A stretch of 64,000 nucleotides of DNA from UBA8337 sp937907245. Its GTDB lineage: Bacteria; Pseudomonadota; Alphaproteobacteria; RS24. Made by a program: the position numbers and the translations under genes. This document shows, in pieces, positions 50,018 through 58,341 of the stretch. Under the pieces are notes generated by a model. That model was given only the letters and a program-made list of their open reading frames with translations, searched no databases and was not told where the DNA came from. The stretch spans positions 1,736,001 to 1,800,000 of the forward strand of contig OZ244774.1 of assembly GCA_965219485.1 (NCBI GenBank), read 5' to 3'. How positions within the stretch are numbered: position 1 is the first letter of the stretch; the number at the start of each line of letters is the position of its first letter.

Positions 50018-50647
50018 TTATTCCTCGTCTGGCTCATCATAGTCGATGGCGAAAACCGCCTCGTCTAATTTGTCCGTCGGTACAATTTGGGTTAGGCGAA
50101 CTTGCGTCACTAGGTTTTGCACATCGACCAAGCGCCAAGCGTAAAGGGTTAAATCGGGGCGGGTAAAATAAAGCGTTACCTCGCCGGGCAATTCGCCGGT
50201 CGGGTCCTGCAGCGTTAAGGCAATCACGCCCTCGCTATCGGTTCGCTTGGTGAGCATGGCTTGGCTTATGCCATCGCGCACGGCTTGGCGTAGAACCGCC
50301 AAAGGCGTGAGACTTACCGGAAACCAATTGGGTTCGCCGCCCGGTTTTTCTTGCACGGCCACAAATTTACCTTTGACCGTTACAATGGAGCCGCTGTCGC
50401 CCGTGCCATGATAGGCAAAGCGCAAGCGCGCTGGCCATTGCATATGATAGGTGCCGCTGGCGGTTGTGCCATTGGGCTGGCTTTGAACAAAACGCCCGCT
50501 TTGTGGCGGGATGTTTTTAAGGGCCTGATTAATTTCGCTTAATGGCACAAGTGCGCGTGTCTCCTGTGCGAAACTTGGAGCCCCCGTCAGCCCAAAAAGA
50601 GCAAGCCCCAACCAAAAGGTTTTATGTAAAGAAGAGAAAAAAACCAT
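50018..50647 (-). CDS. lolA: Outer-membrane lipoprotein carrier LolA family
   Basis: 209 residues with a signal peptide about 1-27 ending SFAQE. The family pattern runs RFVQSQPNGTTASGTYHMQWPARLRFAY, key part GRFVQ, then IVTVKGKFVAVQEK and the ALTLQDPTGELPGEVTLYF strands. It shuttles lipoproteins from LolCDE to the outer membrane. Its stop and the ftsK stop/start order follow the alphaproteobacterial arrangement; ATG 50647 abuts the end of ftsK. Confidence 0.88.
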   Translation of the reverse strand: MVFFSSLHKTFWLGLALFGLTGAPSFAQETRALVPLSEINQALKNIPPQSGRFVQSQPNGTTASGTYHMQWPARLRFAYHGTGDSGSIVTVKGKFVAVQEKPGGEPNWFPVSLTPLAVLRQAVRDGISQAMLTKRTDSEGVIALTLQDPTGELPGEVTLYFTRPDLTLYAWRLVDVQNLVTQVRLTQIVPTDKLDEAVFAIDYDEPDEE

Positions 50648-53046
50648 CAGTGTTTATCCACCAAAATTTCGCGTTTGCCAGATCCGTTCGGCGGACTAAT
50701 GACCCCTTGTTCTTCCATTTGTTCGATCAATCCCGCAGCTCGATTATAGCCAATTTGCAAGCGCCGCTGCACGTAAGATGTGGAGGCGCGCCCATCGCGG
50801 GTGACAATGGCAACCGCTTGGTCATATAAGCTTTCGCTGACGCTGACTTCCAAATCCGTGTCTTCTTCAGGCTCTTTGGTCACTTCTTCGAGGTATAAAG
50901 GTTCGCCCTGTTTTTTTAGATAGCTCACCACCTGTTCGACTTCATCATCAGACACAAAAGGCCCATGCACACGCTGCACACGGCCCCCGCCGCCCATGAA
51001 CAGCATATCGCCTTGGCCCAAAAGCTGCTCGCCGCCTTGCTCGCCAAGGACGGTGCGACTGTCAATTTTGGAGGTAACTTGGAACGAGATGCGGCTTGGG
51101 AAATTGGCTTTAATGGTGCCCGTAATCACATCCACCGATGGGCGCTGTGTGGCGGTAATTAGATGCACACCAGCGGCGCGCGCCATTTGCGCCAAGCGCT
51201 GCACTGCGCCCTCAATATCTTTGCCAGCCACCATCATCAAGTCAGCCATCTCATCGATGACCACCACAATGAACGGCAATACTTCGGCTTCAATTACCTC
51301 TTCTTCAAACATGGCTTCGCCGCTCTCTGGGTCGAAACCAGTTTGCACACGGCGCGAGAGAAGCTCACCGGTCTTTTGGGCTTCGCGCATTTTATCGTTA
51401 AACCCTTCGATATTGCGTACGCCGATTTTGGCCATCTTGCGATAGCGATTTTCCATTTCCTGCACCACCCATTTGAGCGCGACGACCGCCTTCTTTGGTT
51501 CTGTGACCACAGGGGCTAGCAAATGCGGAATGCCATCATAGACCGAGAGCTCCAGCATTTTGGGGTCGACCAAAATAAGCCGACACTCGGCGGGGGACAT
51601 TTTGTAAAGTATCGACAAAATCATTGTGTTGATGCCAACCGACTTGCCCGAGCCCGTGGTGCCCGCCACCAAAAGGTGGGGCATTTTAGTCAGGTCTGCC
51701 ATAACTGGCGCGCCGCCGATATCTTTGCCCAGCGCCATGGTTAATTTACTTTTGCCGTTTTCAAAGTCACTGCTCGACAGCAACTCGCGCAAAGACACAA
51801 GCTCGCGCGTTTGATTTGGCAATTCAATCCCGATTACATTGGCCCCTGGCACAGGCGCCACTCGGGCCGACACGGCACTCATCGAGCGAGCGATGTCGTC
51901 TGATAGGCCAACCACGCGCGACGACCGAACGCCGGCCGCCGGTTCCAATTCATACAAGGTTACCACGGGGCCGGGGCGAACCTTGCCAATCGTGCCGCGA
52001 ACGCCGAAATCTTCCAGCACGGTTTCCAACATGCGGGCGTTGGCCTCTAGCGCGTCTTTGCTAAGCGCGGTGGTTTGGCGCGGTGGCTTATGCTCGGTCA
52101 ACAAGCGCAAAGGTGGCAATTGATACTTGCTGGTTTTTTCAAACGCCAGGCGCGGCTGCTGCTCGCGGGTCGCGCGGCGCCCTTTTTTTGGCGCCGGGCT
52201 CTTATCCGTCACTTCCACGCTCGGGCCCGCCGATATATCTTCTGCCGCACTTGAGATAGCTTCTTTCTCTTCCGTCGAGGCATCATAATCTTGCGGGGCA
52301 GGTGCCTGTTGAGGGCGTTTGAAAATTCTCTGGCGTAAGCCAAGTAAGGGTTTAGATAGGCGCGTTCTCAAACCGCCAAGCTTGGCAAATATTTGGCTTG
52401 GCTGGGGCTTAGGGCGAAGCAAAACACGGCCCAGACGCAAGCTCGTTTGGGCACAGAGCACGCCCCATGTCGCGACCGTGCGCATCAGTCCGCTGGCGAA
52501 AAGAGCCAAAAGACAGGCCATCAACCCAAAGCCGCTGGCCAGAGCCAATTCCATTGTTCGACCCGGGTAATAATGGATGGCAGCCAAAAGCATCTCCACC
52601 CAAGCGCCCATTAACTGGCCAAAGGCACCGCCATGAAAAGGGTCGTAGGGAGAGGCTTCGCGCCCTACCAAAGCGAAGGTTAACGCCATGAACAAAGGGG
52701 CCGCGCAAGCGGCAAGGAAGCGCCAATTAGGGTATGAGATATCTGCGCCGCGCAATTGGCGCGCCGCCCGAGCGCCAACAGGAAGCAAAATAAGCCAAGC
52801 GGCATGGCCAACGCTTTGCATAATTAAGTCAGCCAAATAGGCGCCAGACGTGCCGAGCCAATTATTAGGGCTTTGGGTGTTGCTGGTATTTAGGCTCGCG
52901 TCCTGAGCATCGAAGCCTAAAAGCGCAATGGCGATATAGACCACCGCCAAAAGCGTGAGGCTGGCCGAAACGCGGAGCCATAGAACAGCCAAGAGTTGGC
53001 GCAAAAACGGGCCGATACGTCGGCGAATATCTTGCAGTCGGCTCAT
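50647..53046 (-). CDS. ftsK: DNA translocase FtsK
   Basis: 799 residues from ATG 53046, which overlaps the aminotransferase stop (ATGA). Four hydrophobic segments lie in the first 200 residues, then a Pro/Ala/Lys-rich linker, the beta domain, the motor domain with Walker A VAGTTGSGKSVGIN and Walker B IVVVIDEMADLM, and the C-terminal gamma winged helix (SYVQRRLQIGYNRAAGLIEQ) that reads KOPS sites. It pumps DNA at the septum to resolve chromosome dimers. Confidence 0.96.
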   Translation of the reverse strand: MSRLQDIRRRIGPFLRQLLAVLWLRVSASLTLLAVVYIAIALLGFDAQDASLNTSNTQSPNNWLGTSGAYLADLIMQSVGHAAWLILLPVGARAARQLRGADISYPNWRFLAACAAPLFMALTFALVGREASPYDPFHGGAFGQLMGAWVEMLLAAIHYYPGRTMELALASGFGLMACLLALFASGLMRTVATWGVLCAQTSLRLGRVLLRPKPQPSQIFAKLGGLRTRLSKPLLGLRQRIFKRPQQAPAPQDYDASTEEKEAISSAAEDISAGPSVEVTDKSPAPKKGRRATREQQPRLAFEKTSKYQLPPLRLLTEHKPPRQTTALSKDALEANARMLETVLEDFGVRGTIGKVRPGPVVTLYELEPAAGVRSSRVVGLSDDIARSMSAVSARVAPVPGANVIGIELPNQTRELVSLRELLSSSDFENGKSKLTMALGKDIGGAPVMADLTKMPHLLVAGTTGSGKSVGINTMILSILYKMSPAECRLILVDPKMLELSVYDGIPHLLAPVVTEPKKAVVALKWVVQEMENRYRKMAKIGVRNIEGFNDKMREAQKTGELLSRRVQTGFDPESGEAMFEEEVIEAEVLPFIVVVIDEMADLMMVAGKDIEGAVQRLAQMARAAGVHLITATQRPSVDVITGTIKANFPSRISFQVTSKIDSRTVLGEQGGEQLLGQGDMLFMGGGGRVQRVHGPFVSDDEVEQVVSYLKKQGEPLYLEEVTKEPEEDTDLEVSVSESLYDQAVAIVTRDGRASTSYVQRRLQIGYNRAAGLIEQMEEQGVISPPNGSGKREILVDKH

Positions 53047-54275
53047 TTCGCCCTCTCTTCTATCGGGTGCGCATCCAAGCATGCTTTCAAGGTCAGCAAA
53101 GCTTCCCGAGTCTCGTCCAAAGACGCGACTAAAGCTACCCGTAAATAAGGCGCGCCGATGTTTTCTCCCGCTTCACTTGGCTGGGTCAGATAGGCCCCCG
53201 GCAAAACGCGCAACCCCGCTTCGCGCCATAGTGTTTGGGTAGCCACCTCGCCATCGCCCACATTGAGCCATAAAAAGAACCCGCCTTCGGGACGATAGAA
53301 GCCATAATCGGAACCGAATATCTGTTCGGCGATATCTAGTTTGGCACGATAGGCGGCGCGGTTTTCTTTCACATGGGCGTCGTCGGCCCAAGCCAACGCG
53401 GCCGCATGCAGGGTCGGCAAAGGCGATTGTGGGCCCGCCACCATGCGCAATTTATGGAACCGCGCCATGACGCTTTTGCCACCCGCAACAAAACCCGATC
53501 GTAAGCCAGGCAAGTTCGAGCGTTTGGACAAAGAATGAAATACCATCACCGGCGCGTCATCCTCTTGCGCCTCGGCCATTATCTCCAACATAGAGGGCGG
53601 CGGGGAGGCGTCGAAACGCGTGTCATAAATTTCGCTGTAGCACTCGTCTACCAATAATAAAAAGTCGTGTTGTTTGGCCAGCTCATAAGCCCGACGCAAA
53701 TAGGCTTTATCGGCAATGGCGCCTTGCGGGTTGGCGGGGGAGCATAAATAAAGCGCGCGCAGATCCGCTAAAGTTTCTGGGCTCAGGCTTTCCAAGTCGG
53801 GCATGAAACCTGTCTGTGCGGGAGCGTCGAGGTAGCGGGGGGTCGCGCCGGCGGCCAAAGCGGCACTGGCATAGACCTGATAAAACGGATTGGGCATGGC
53901 CATCCAGCCGTTGGCTTTAGGGGGAGCAATTTGGGCGGCGAGGAATAGCCCTTCGCGCGTCCCATTAAGTGGCAAAATTTGGTAGGCCTCGGCCAAAAGG
54001 CCCTTCGATGGCCCCAGATTTAGGTCTAGCGAAAAACGGCGCGTTAGCCAGCCTTCCACGGCTGAGCGCCATTCCGACGTGCCACCAATTGGCGGGTAGC
54101 GACCATAGTCGGACACTTGGCTTTGCAGGGCTTCCAGCACAAAACTTGGGGGCGCGTGTTGGGGCTCGCCGATGGCCATAGAGCGCGGCGCGGCGCCCGG
54201 CTCGCACCCGTCCAGCAGCGCCCGCAGGCGCGCGAAAGGGGAAGCAGGGAGGGCATCAAAGGGCCCATGGGACAT
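53043..54275 (-). CDS. Class I/II aminotransferase, DapC-like
   Basis: 410 residues of the fold-type I PLP family. LYLCSPANPQGA, the LLVDECYSEIY Asp-Tyr pair and the PLP lysine in FHSLSKRSNLPGLRSG are clear. The ordering next to ftsK and the overall sequence resemble alphaproteobacterial succinyldiaminopimelate transaminase (DapC), a step of lysine/peptidoglycan synthesis; this specificity is inferred. Its stop overlaps ftsK. Upstream lies amt and a terminator. Confidence 0.85.
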   Translation of the reverse strand: MSHGPFDALPASPFARLRALLDGCEPGAAPRSMAIGEPQHAPPSFVLEALQSQVSDYGRYPPIGGTSEWRSAVEGWLTRRFSLDLNLGPSKGLLAEAYQILPLNGTREGLFLAAQIAPPKANGWMAMPNPFYQVYASAALAAGATPRYLDAPAQTGFMPDLESLSPETLADLRALYLCSPANPQGAIADKAYLRRAYELAKQHDFLLLVDECYSEIYDTRFDASPPPSMLEIMAEAQEDDAPVMVFHSLSKRSNLPGLRSGFVAGGKSVMARFHKLRMVAGPQSPLPTLHAAALAWADDAHVKENRAAYRAKLDIAEQIFGSDYGFYRPEGGFFLWLNVGDGEVATQTLWREAGLRVLPGAYLTQPSEAGENIGAPYLRVALVASLDETREALLTLKACLDAHPIEERAK

Positions 54276-54287
54276 GTCGTCTCTCCA

Positions 54288-54327
54288 AAAAGAAACCCGA
54301 GCGGCGCTTTTCGCCCCACTCGGGTTT
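54288..54327 (-). terminator. Rho-independent terminator of amt
   Basis: AAACCCGAG (54293-54301) pairs with CTCGGGTTT (54319-54327), with an inner GGCG/CGCC pairing possible, followed on the minus strand by TCTTTTTGG. It insulates amt from the aminotransferase-ftsK operon. Confidence 0.8.
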
Positions 54328-54423
54328 GTTCGAATCAGCTAGCCCTACACTAACCCAGCCCAGTCACGCGGGTCAAAGGGCATAAATTAAGGCAGCCAAA
54401 GAGCCAAGGCTCTGATGGTTGGC

Positions 54424-55644
54424 TTATCCGCCAATACCAACATCTGGGCTGGCGGCTACCTTATGAATAGACAAGTCCGCGCCTTGGCGTTCTTCTTCTT
54501 CGGTAAGGCGAATGCCGATGGTGCGCTTCAAAAGGCCATAGATAATGGCGCCGCAAATGGCGGCAAACGCACAGCCAACAACCGTGCCGATGATTTGCGA
54601 AGCAAGGCTTACGCCCCCTAGGCCGCCGAAAGCGGCTTGTCCGAAAATACCGCAAGCGATGCCGCCCCAAGCGCCGGCCAAACCGTGCAAAGGCCAGACA
54701 CCAAGAACATCATCAATTTTCAATTTTTCCTGGCAAAATGTGAAGGCATAGACAAACAAGACACCCGCAATGGCGCCCGTTAGCAAAGCGCCCGCCGGAT
54801 GCATGATATCGGAACCCGCACATACCGCGACGAGACCCGCAAGTGCCCCATTGTGGACAAAGCCCGGGTCACTTTTGCCGAACCAAAGCGCGGCTAGCAG
54901 TCCGCCAACCATGGCCATAAGAGAATTGACCGCAACAAGGCCCGAGACGCCTTCTAGCGATTGAGCGGAGACCACGTTGAAACCAAACCAGCCAATGCAC
55001 AACAACCAGCTACCCAATGCCAACCAAGGAATGGAGCTTGGTGGAAACGCGCGACCCTTCGGCCCATATCGACCGATGCGCGCACCGAGCAAAATAACCG
55101 CGGAGAAAGCCAGCCATCCGCCAACCCCGTGCACAACCACCGAGCCTGCAAAGTCATGGAAAGAGGCGCCGAAACTGGCTTCAAGCCAATCTTGGAAACC
55201 ATAATTTCCGTTCCAAATCACGCCTTCAAAAAACGGATAAACAAGCCCAACAATAGCAGCTGAGGCAAATAATTGCGGTCCAAATTTCGCCCGCTCTGCA
55301 ATGCCGCCAGAAATAATCGCTGGGATGGCTGCCGCAAAAGTTAGCAGGAAGAAAAACTTAATCAGCGATAGGCCTTGTGGGCCATAGCTCTCATTATCTG
55401 CGCCGCCACTAATGGTAGCTGCGGAAGACAAAAAGTCGACGCCATAAGCGACCGAATAGCCGATAAAGAAATAAGCTAAAGTTGAAACGCCAAAATCCGA
55501 CAAGATTTTGACCATCGCATTAACCTGATTTTTGCTGCGCACCGTGCCCACTTCTAAGAAAGCAAATCCTGCATGCATAGCGAACACAAGAATAGCGCCC
55601 ATAAGAATAAAAAAGACGTCGCCGCCGATCAAATTATTTTCCAT
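54424..55644 (-). CDS. amt: Ammonium transporter
   Basis: 406 residues from ATG 55644, with GGGGG seven nt upstream; a longer open frame to 55815 is unsupported. Eleven hydrophobic segments, the GFAFLEVGTVRSKN block, DFAGSVVVHGVGG, and the pore histidines in HNGALAGL and HGLAGAWGG. The signature agrees with Amt/Mep/Rh channels of the inner membrane. No GlnK-type PII gene lies beside it, which is unusual for amt. Confidence 0.93.
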   Translation of the reverse strand: MENNLIGGDVFFILMGAILVFAMHAGFAFLEVGTVRSKNQVNAMVKILSDFGVSTLAYFFIGYSVAYGVDFLSSAATISGGADNESYGPQGLSLIKFFFLLTFAAAIPAIISGGIAERAKFGPQLFASAAIVGLVYPFFEGVIWNGNYGFQDWLEASFGASFHDFAGSVVVHGVGGWLAFSAVILLGARIGRYGPKGRAFPPSSIPWLALGSWLLCIGWFGFNVVSAQSLEGVSGLVAVNSLMAMVGGLLAALWFGKSDPGFVHNGALAGLVAVCAGSDIMHPAGALLTGAIAGVLFVYAFTFCQEKLKIDDVLGVWPLHGLAGAWGGIACGIFGQAAFGGLGGVSLASQIIGTVVGCAFAAICGAIIYGLLKRTIGIRLTEEEERQGADLSIHKVAASPDVGIGG

Positions 55645-55786
55645 TAGTAACCCCCAAGGTAAATCTAACGGGTTTATGCAATAAACGTGCCAAGTGCCTT
55701 TTCGCGCGGGAATCGAAGGCGGTTGCTGGCGTGCCTCCCAAATCGAGCTCCAAACCGACATCCAGCCCGACCCCATGGCTGACACT

Positions 55787-55838
55787 TCGGTTTTTGCCTC
55801 AATTTTTTGGCTCAATTTTTTGCCTTAATTCTAGGCGC
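55787..55838. repeat. Intergenic tandem repeat, 4 x 13 bp, upstream of amt
   Basis: Plus-strand units TCGGTTTTTGCCT, CAATTTTTTGGCT, CAATTTTTTGCCT and TAATTCTAGGCGC. No current gene ends here, yet on the minus strand the array reads TAG, TAA, TGA, TGA at shifting frames, as in the gene-end arrays. The rest of 55645-55955 holds the divergent promoters of amt and the monooxygenase; I see nothing else in it. Confidence 0.75.
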
Positions 55839-55955
55839 TATGTTTTTCGATGCTCATTATTTAGGCAGGCGCTTTCCGGCAAGCTGTTCGCTTAAGCTTC
55901 GGCGGTGTCGCCCATAAGGCTGGACGCGTGGGCGGTTTTTTGGCACTGTCGCCCG

Positions 55956-57365
55956 ATGAAAAAGCCCACCAAACGAAACCCAAAACAAACTGCCAAACAA
56001 GCCACCAAACAAACGGGGGCAAAAGAGGCTCGTTCGTCGTCTCCTCTGGGGCCGGACATTCTGGTTCATGGCGGAGGGAATAGCGCAAAAATAACCGCTT
56101 TATGTTTAAGCGCCGCTGGGTTTCGCGTCGCCTTGCACGACGCGCCCGCGCCCGCGCTGCCAGATTGGCAAAGCGTTTTGGCGCTTAGCCCCTCGGCGCG
56201 CCTGATGTTGGAGACCCTTGGCATCTGGCAAAAATTAGACCAACCTTCCGCGCCGATAACCGACATGCAGGTTTATGCCAGCGCCAGCGATATCTCGCCG
56301 GCTACTTCCAGTTCAGACGGGGGCGGCAAAAAATCCGAGGCTTTGTCTCCAGCCAGTCTCGGCTTCGGCGCGCCCCAGACTGGCAACAACCATGACGACG
56401 TAGAGGTTCTGGCGCATATCGTCAGTCTTGCCAGTTTAGGGCGAGCGATATCAGCGGCTCTGGACAGGCAAATTCTAGAGGGGCGCATCCAACGTTTGGC
56501 TGCGCCGATTGTCGATTTTTCAGCCAAAGAAAATCGCGCAACCTTGGCCGATGGCACACAAGTGCCAAGCCAGCTTCTCATCGATACACAAAAGACGCCT
56601 ACCCCTTGGCGGCAAAAAGCGGCGGCTCGTCCGCTGCGCCATGACTATGCGGCCGCCGCCTTAGTTGGGACCCTGCGCCGCGACCGAGCGCATGGCGGCA
56701 TGGCACAACAAATCTTTTTGCCCAGCGGACCGCTTGCCTTGCTGCCGCTTCCTGTCCCGAAAGCGGGCCCTTCGTCTGCGGCGACCTATGCCATGGTTTG
56801 GTCTCTGCCAAAAGAACGCGCCGAGGCTTTGGCCAAAGTAGAGCCATCGGTTGTGGCCTATGAATTGCATAAAGCAACCCAAGGGCGCTTTGGCGCGCTA
56901 TGCGTCGATGGCCCTTTGGCAGTGCAAGACCTGCACTTACAATTGGCAGAAAATTTCGTCGATGGCTCGGTTGTGCTGCTAGGAGAGGCGGCGCATGTCA
57001 TCCATCCTTTGGCTGGACAGGGCTTTAATTTAACCCTGCGCGATGCCAGCCTATTGGCCGATGTCTTGTTCGAGACGCGCCAGCTCGGGCTCGCTTTGGG
57101 GGATGGTGCCATGTTGGCCACTTATGAAAACGCACGCCGCGCAGATGCCAAAGCAATCGCCGCGACAACCCACGGGTTGGCCTATTTATTCGGTGGTCGC
57201 ATGGCGAGGCTAGCCCGCCTGGGCATGGCAATAACCCAACAGGGCTTGCAAAGAAACAACAGCTTTCGCGAACAGGTGAACGCACAGGCCAATAGTGGTT
57301 TGAGCGCAACCTCTCAGGGGCGCCCCCTCGCCAGACTTATGCGCGGGGAGCTGTTTGGCGATTAG
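55956..57365 (+). CDS. UbiH/COQ6-type FAD monooxygenase
   Basis: 469 residues from ATG 55956; an upstream in-frame start at 55905 is possible. A basic, repetitive head (KQTAKQATKQTGAK) precedes the FAD-binding fold with VHGGGNSAKITALCLSAAGF, and the second FAD motif LLGEAAHVIHPLAGQGFNLTLRD is characteristic of UbiH/UbiF/VisC hydroxylases of ubiquinone synthesis. The first motif has Asn-Ser where most have Pro-Xaa, so dinucleotide binding is slightly unusual. It converges with the Trm112 gene across a shared repeat array. Confidence 0.88.
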   Translation: MKKPTKRNPKQTAKQATKQTGAKEARSSSPLGPDILVHGGGNSAKITALCLSAAGFRVALHDAPAPALPDWQSVLALSPSARLMLETLGIWQKLDQPSAPITDMQVYASASDISPATSSSDGGGKKSEALSPASLGFGAPQTGNNHDDVEVLAHIVSLASLGRAISAALDRQILEGRIQRLAAPIVDFSAKENRATLADGTQVPSQLLIDTQKTPTPWRQKAAARPLRHDYAAAALVGTLRRDRAHGGMAQQIFLPSGPLALLPLPVPKAGPSSAATYAMVWSLPKERAEALAKVEPSVVAYELHKATQGRFGALCVDGPLAVQDLHLQLAENFVDGSVVLLGEAAHVIHPLAGQGFNLTLRDASLLADVLFETRQLGLALGDGAMLATYENARRADAKAIAATTHGLAYLFGGRMARLARLGMAITQQGLQRNNSFREQVNAQANSGLSATSQGRPLARLMRGELFGD

Positions 57366-57416
57366 GCGACAGCTTTAAGACGATAACTCTAAGACGGCAG
57401 CTCTAAGACGATAGCT
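57361..57416. repeat. Tandem repeat, 4 x 14 bp, spanning both stop codons of a convergent pair
   Basis: Minus-strand units AGCTATCGTCTTAG, AGCTGCCGTCTTAG, AGTTATCGTCTTAA and AGCTGTCGCCTAAT. The first ends with the TAG of the Trm112 gene (57405-57403). The last contains, on the other strand, the TAG of the monooxygenase gene (57363-57365). The 14-bp period shifts the frame at each copy. Confidence 0.92.
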
Positions 57417-57600
57417 TGCGCGCATCTTCTGGCAACATAATGGGAATGCCGTCGCGAACAGGGTAGGCAAGGCCCGCCTCTTTCGAGATCAACTCATTGG
57501 CTTTCGCATCATAAGTCAAAGGCCCATGGCTTATTGGGCAGACCAGCAGCTCTAGAAGGCTTGGGTCTAATGTCGCTTGTGGCTTGGTTTCATCCCTCAT
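57403..57600 (-). CDS. Trm112 family protein
   Basis: 65 residues beginning with the family block LLELLVCPISHGPLTYD and ending GIPIMLPEDARKL. Trm112/YcaR proteins are small partners that stabilise methyltransferases; the bacterial role is less defined. It has one cysteine rather than a complete zinc site, as many bacterial members do. Start ATG 57600, in a run with the LON-domain gene upstream. Confidence 0.9.
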   Translation of the reverse strand: MRDETKPQATLDPSLLELLVCPISHGPLTYDAKANELISKEAGLAYPVRDGIPIMLPEDARKLSS

Positions 57601-57624
57601 GATGTATTCCTTCTTTGGCTTTTT

Positions 57625-58296
57625 CTATTGAACCGAATTATCATTCGAGCCGCCTGATTGGCTCAATTGCGCCAGCACCATTTCGGTCAGCGCGATTAAT
57701 ATTTCTGCCCGCTCGCCCAAAGTAACGGCTTCCAACATGGCCTGTTTTTCTTGCGGCCCATAGGGGCTGATGATGCACAGACTATTGACCAAAGCTTCAT
57801 TTCCCGAGCTTTCAATCGCTTCCCAATCGGCCTGCATACCGTTTAAGTCGAGATAGCGACGCAAAACATCTAATACGCCGTCACGATTGACGTCAAAGCT
57901 GCCGACTTCCGAAACCAAATCGCTTTCATAGGGTTTATAGTCTGCTTTGATTTGGCGGTAGGGCGTAAGCACGTCTAGCTCTTGGGCGACGCGGAAGCGG
58001 CTTACACCGGTTAGGGAAACAATAATGCGCCCCTCATCGGTCTCGCTAAAAGACGTAATGCGCCCTAGGCACCCGACCTGGGTTAGGGGCGGGGGCGTCT
58101 CGTCATCCTGCGGCTCTAGCGGTTGTAGAATACCGATAAGGCGACCTTTGCCGAGCGAATCTTCAAACATTTTTAAATATCGCGGCTCAAAAATATTAAG
58201 CGGCAATTGTCCGCGCGGCAAAAGCAACACGCCTTCTAATGGAAACACCGGAAGGGTATCTGGCAGCTCGTCAGTGGTTTTATAAAATTGCGACAT
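57625..58296 (-). CDS. LON peptidase substrate-binding domain protein
   Basis: 223 residues from ATG 58296. The N-terminal Lon domain is clear: LPVFPLEGVLLLPRGQLPLNIFEPRYLKM, followed by GCLGRITSF and GVSRFRV. The protease and ATPase parts of Lon are absent, so it is a stand-alone substrate-binding domain of unknown role. It follows the thioredoxin gene by 45 nt and precedes Trm112 on the same strand. Confidence 0.92.
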   Translation of the reverse strand: MSQFYKTTDELPDTLPVFPLEGVLLLPRGQLPLNIFEPRYLKMFEDSLGKGRLIGILQPLEPQDDETPPPLTQVGCLGRITSFSETDEGRIIVSLTGVSRFRVAQELDVLTPYRQIKADYKPYESDLVSEVGSFDVNRDGVLDVLRRYLDLNGMQADWEAIESSGNEALVNSLCIISPYGPQEKQAMLEAVTLGERAEILIALTEMVLAQLSQSGGSNDNSVQ

Positions 58297-58341
58297 TACC
58301 GTCGGCCTTTCTCGCGAGCGATATCGCACGCGCCCAAAATT

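Noticed and set aside
55645..55815. 57-codon N-terminal extension of amt
   Set aside because: Includes the tandem-repeat array and hydrophilic residues; ATG 55644 has a good ribosome site and matches the usual Amt start.
55857..56088. Minus-strand frame of 70-75 codons across the start of the monooxygenase gene, tested as a gene that could end at the 55787 array
   Set aside because: Antisense to a conserved gene, tryptophan-rich composition typical of a shadow, and it stops before the array.
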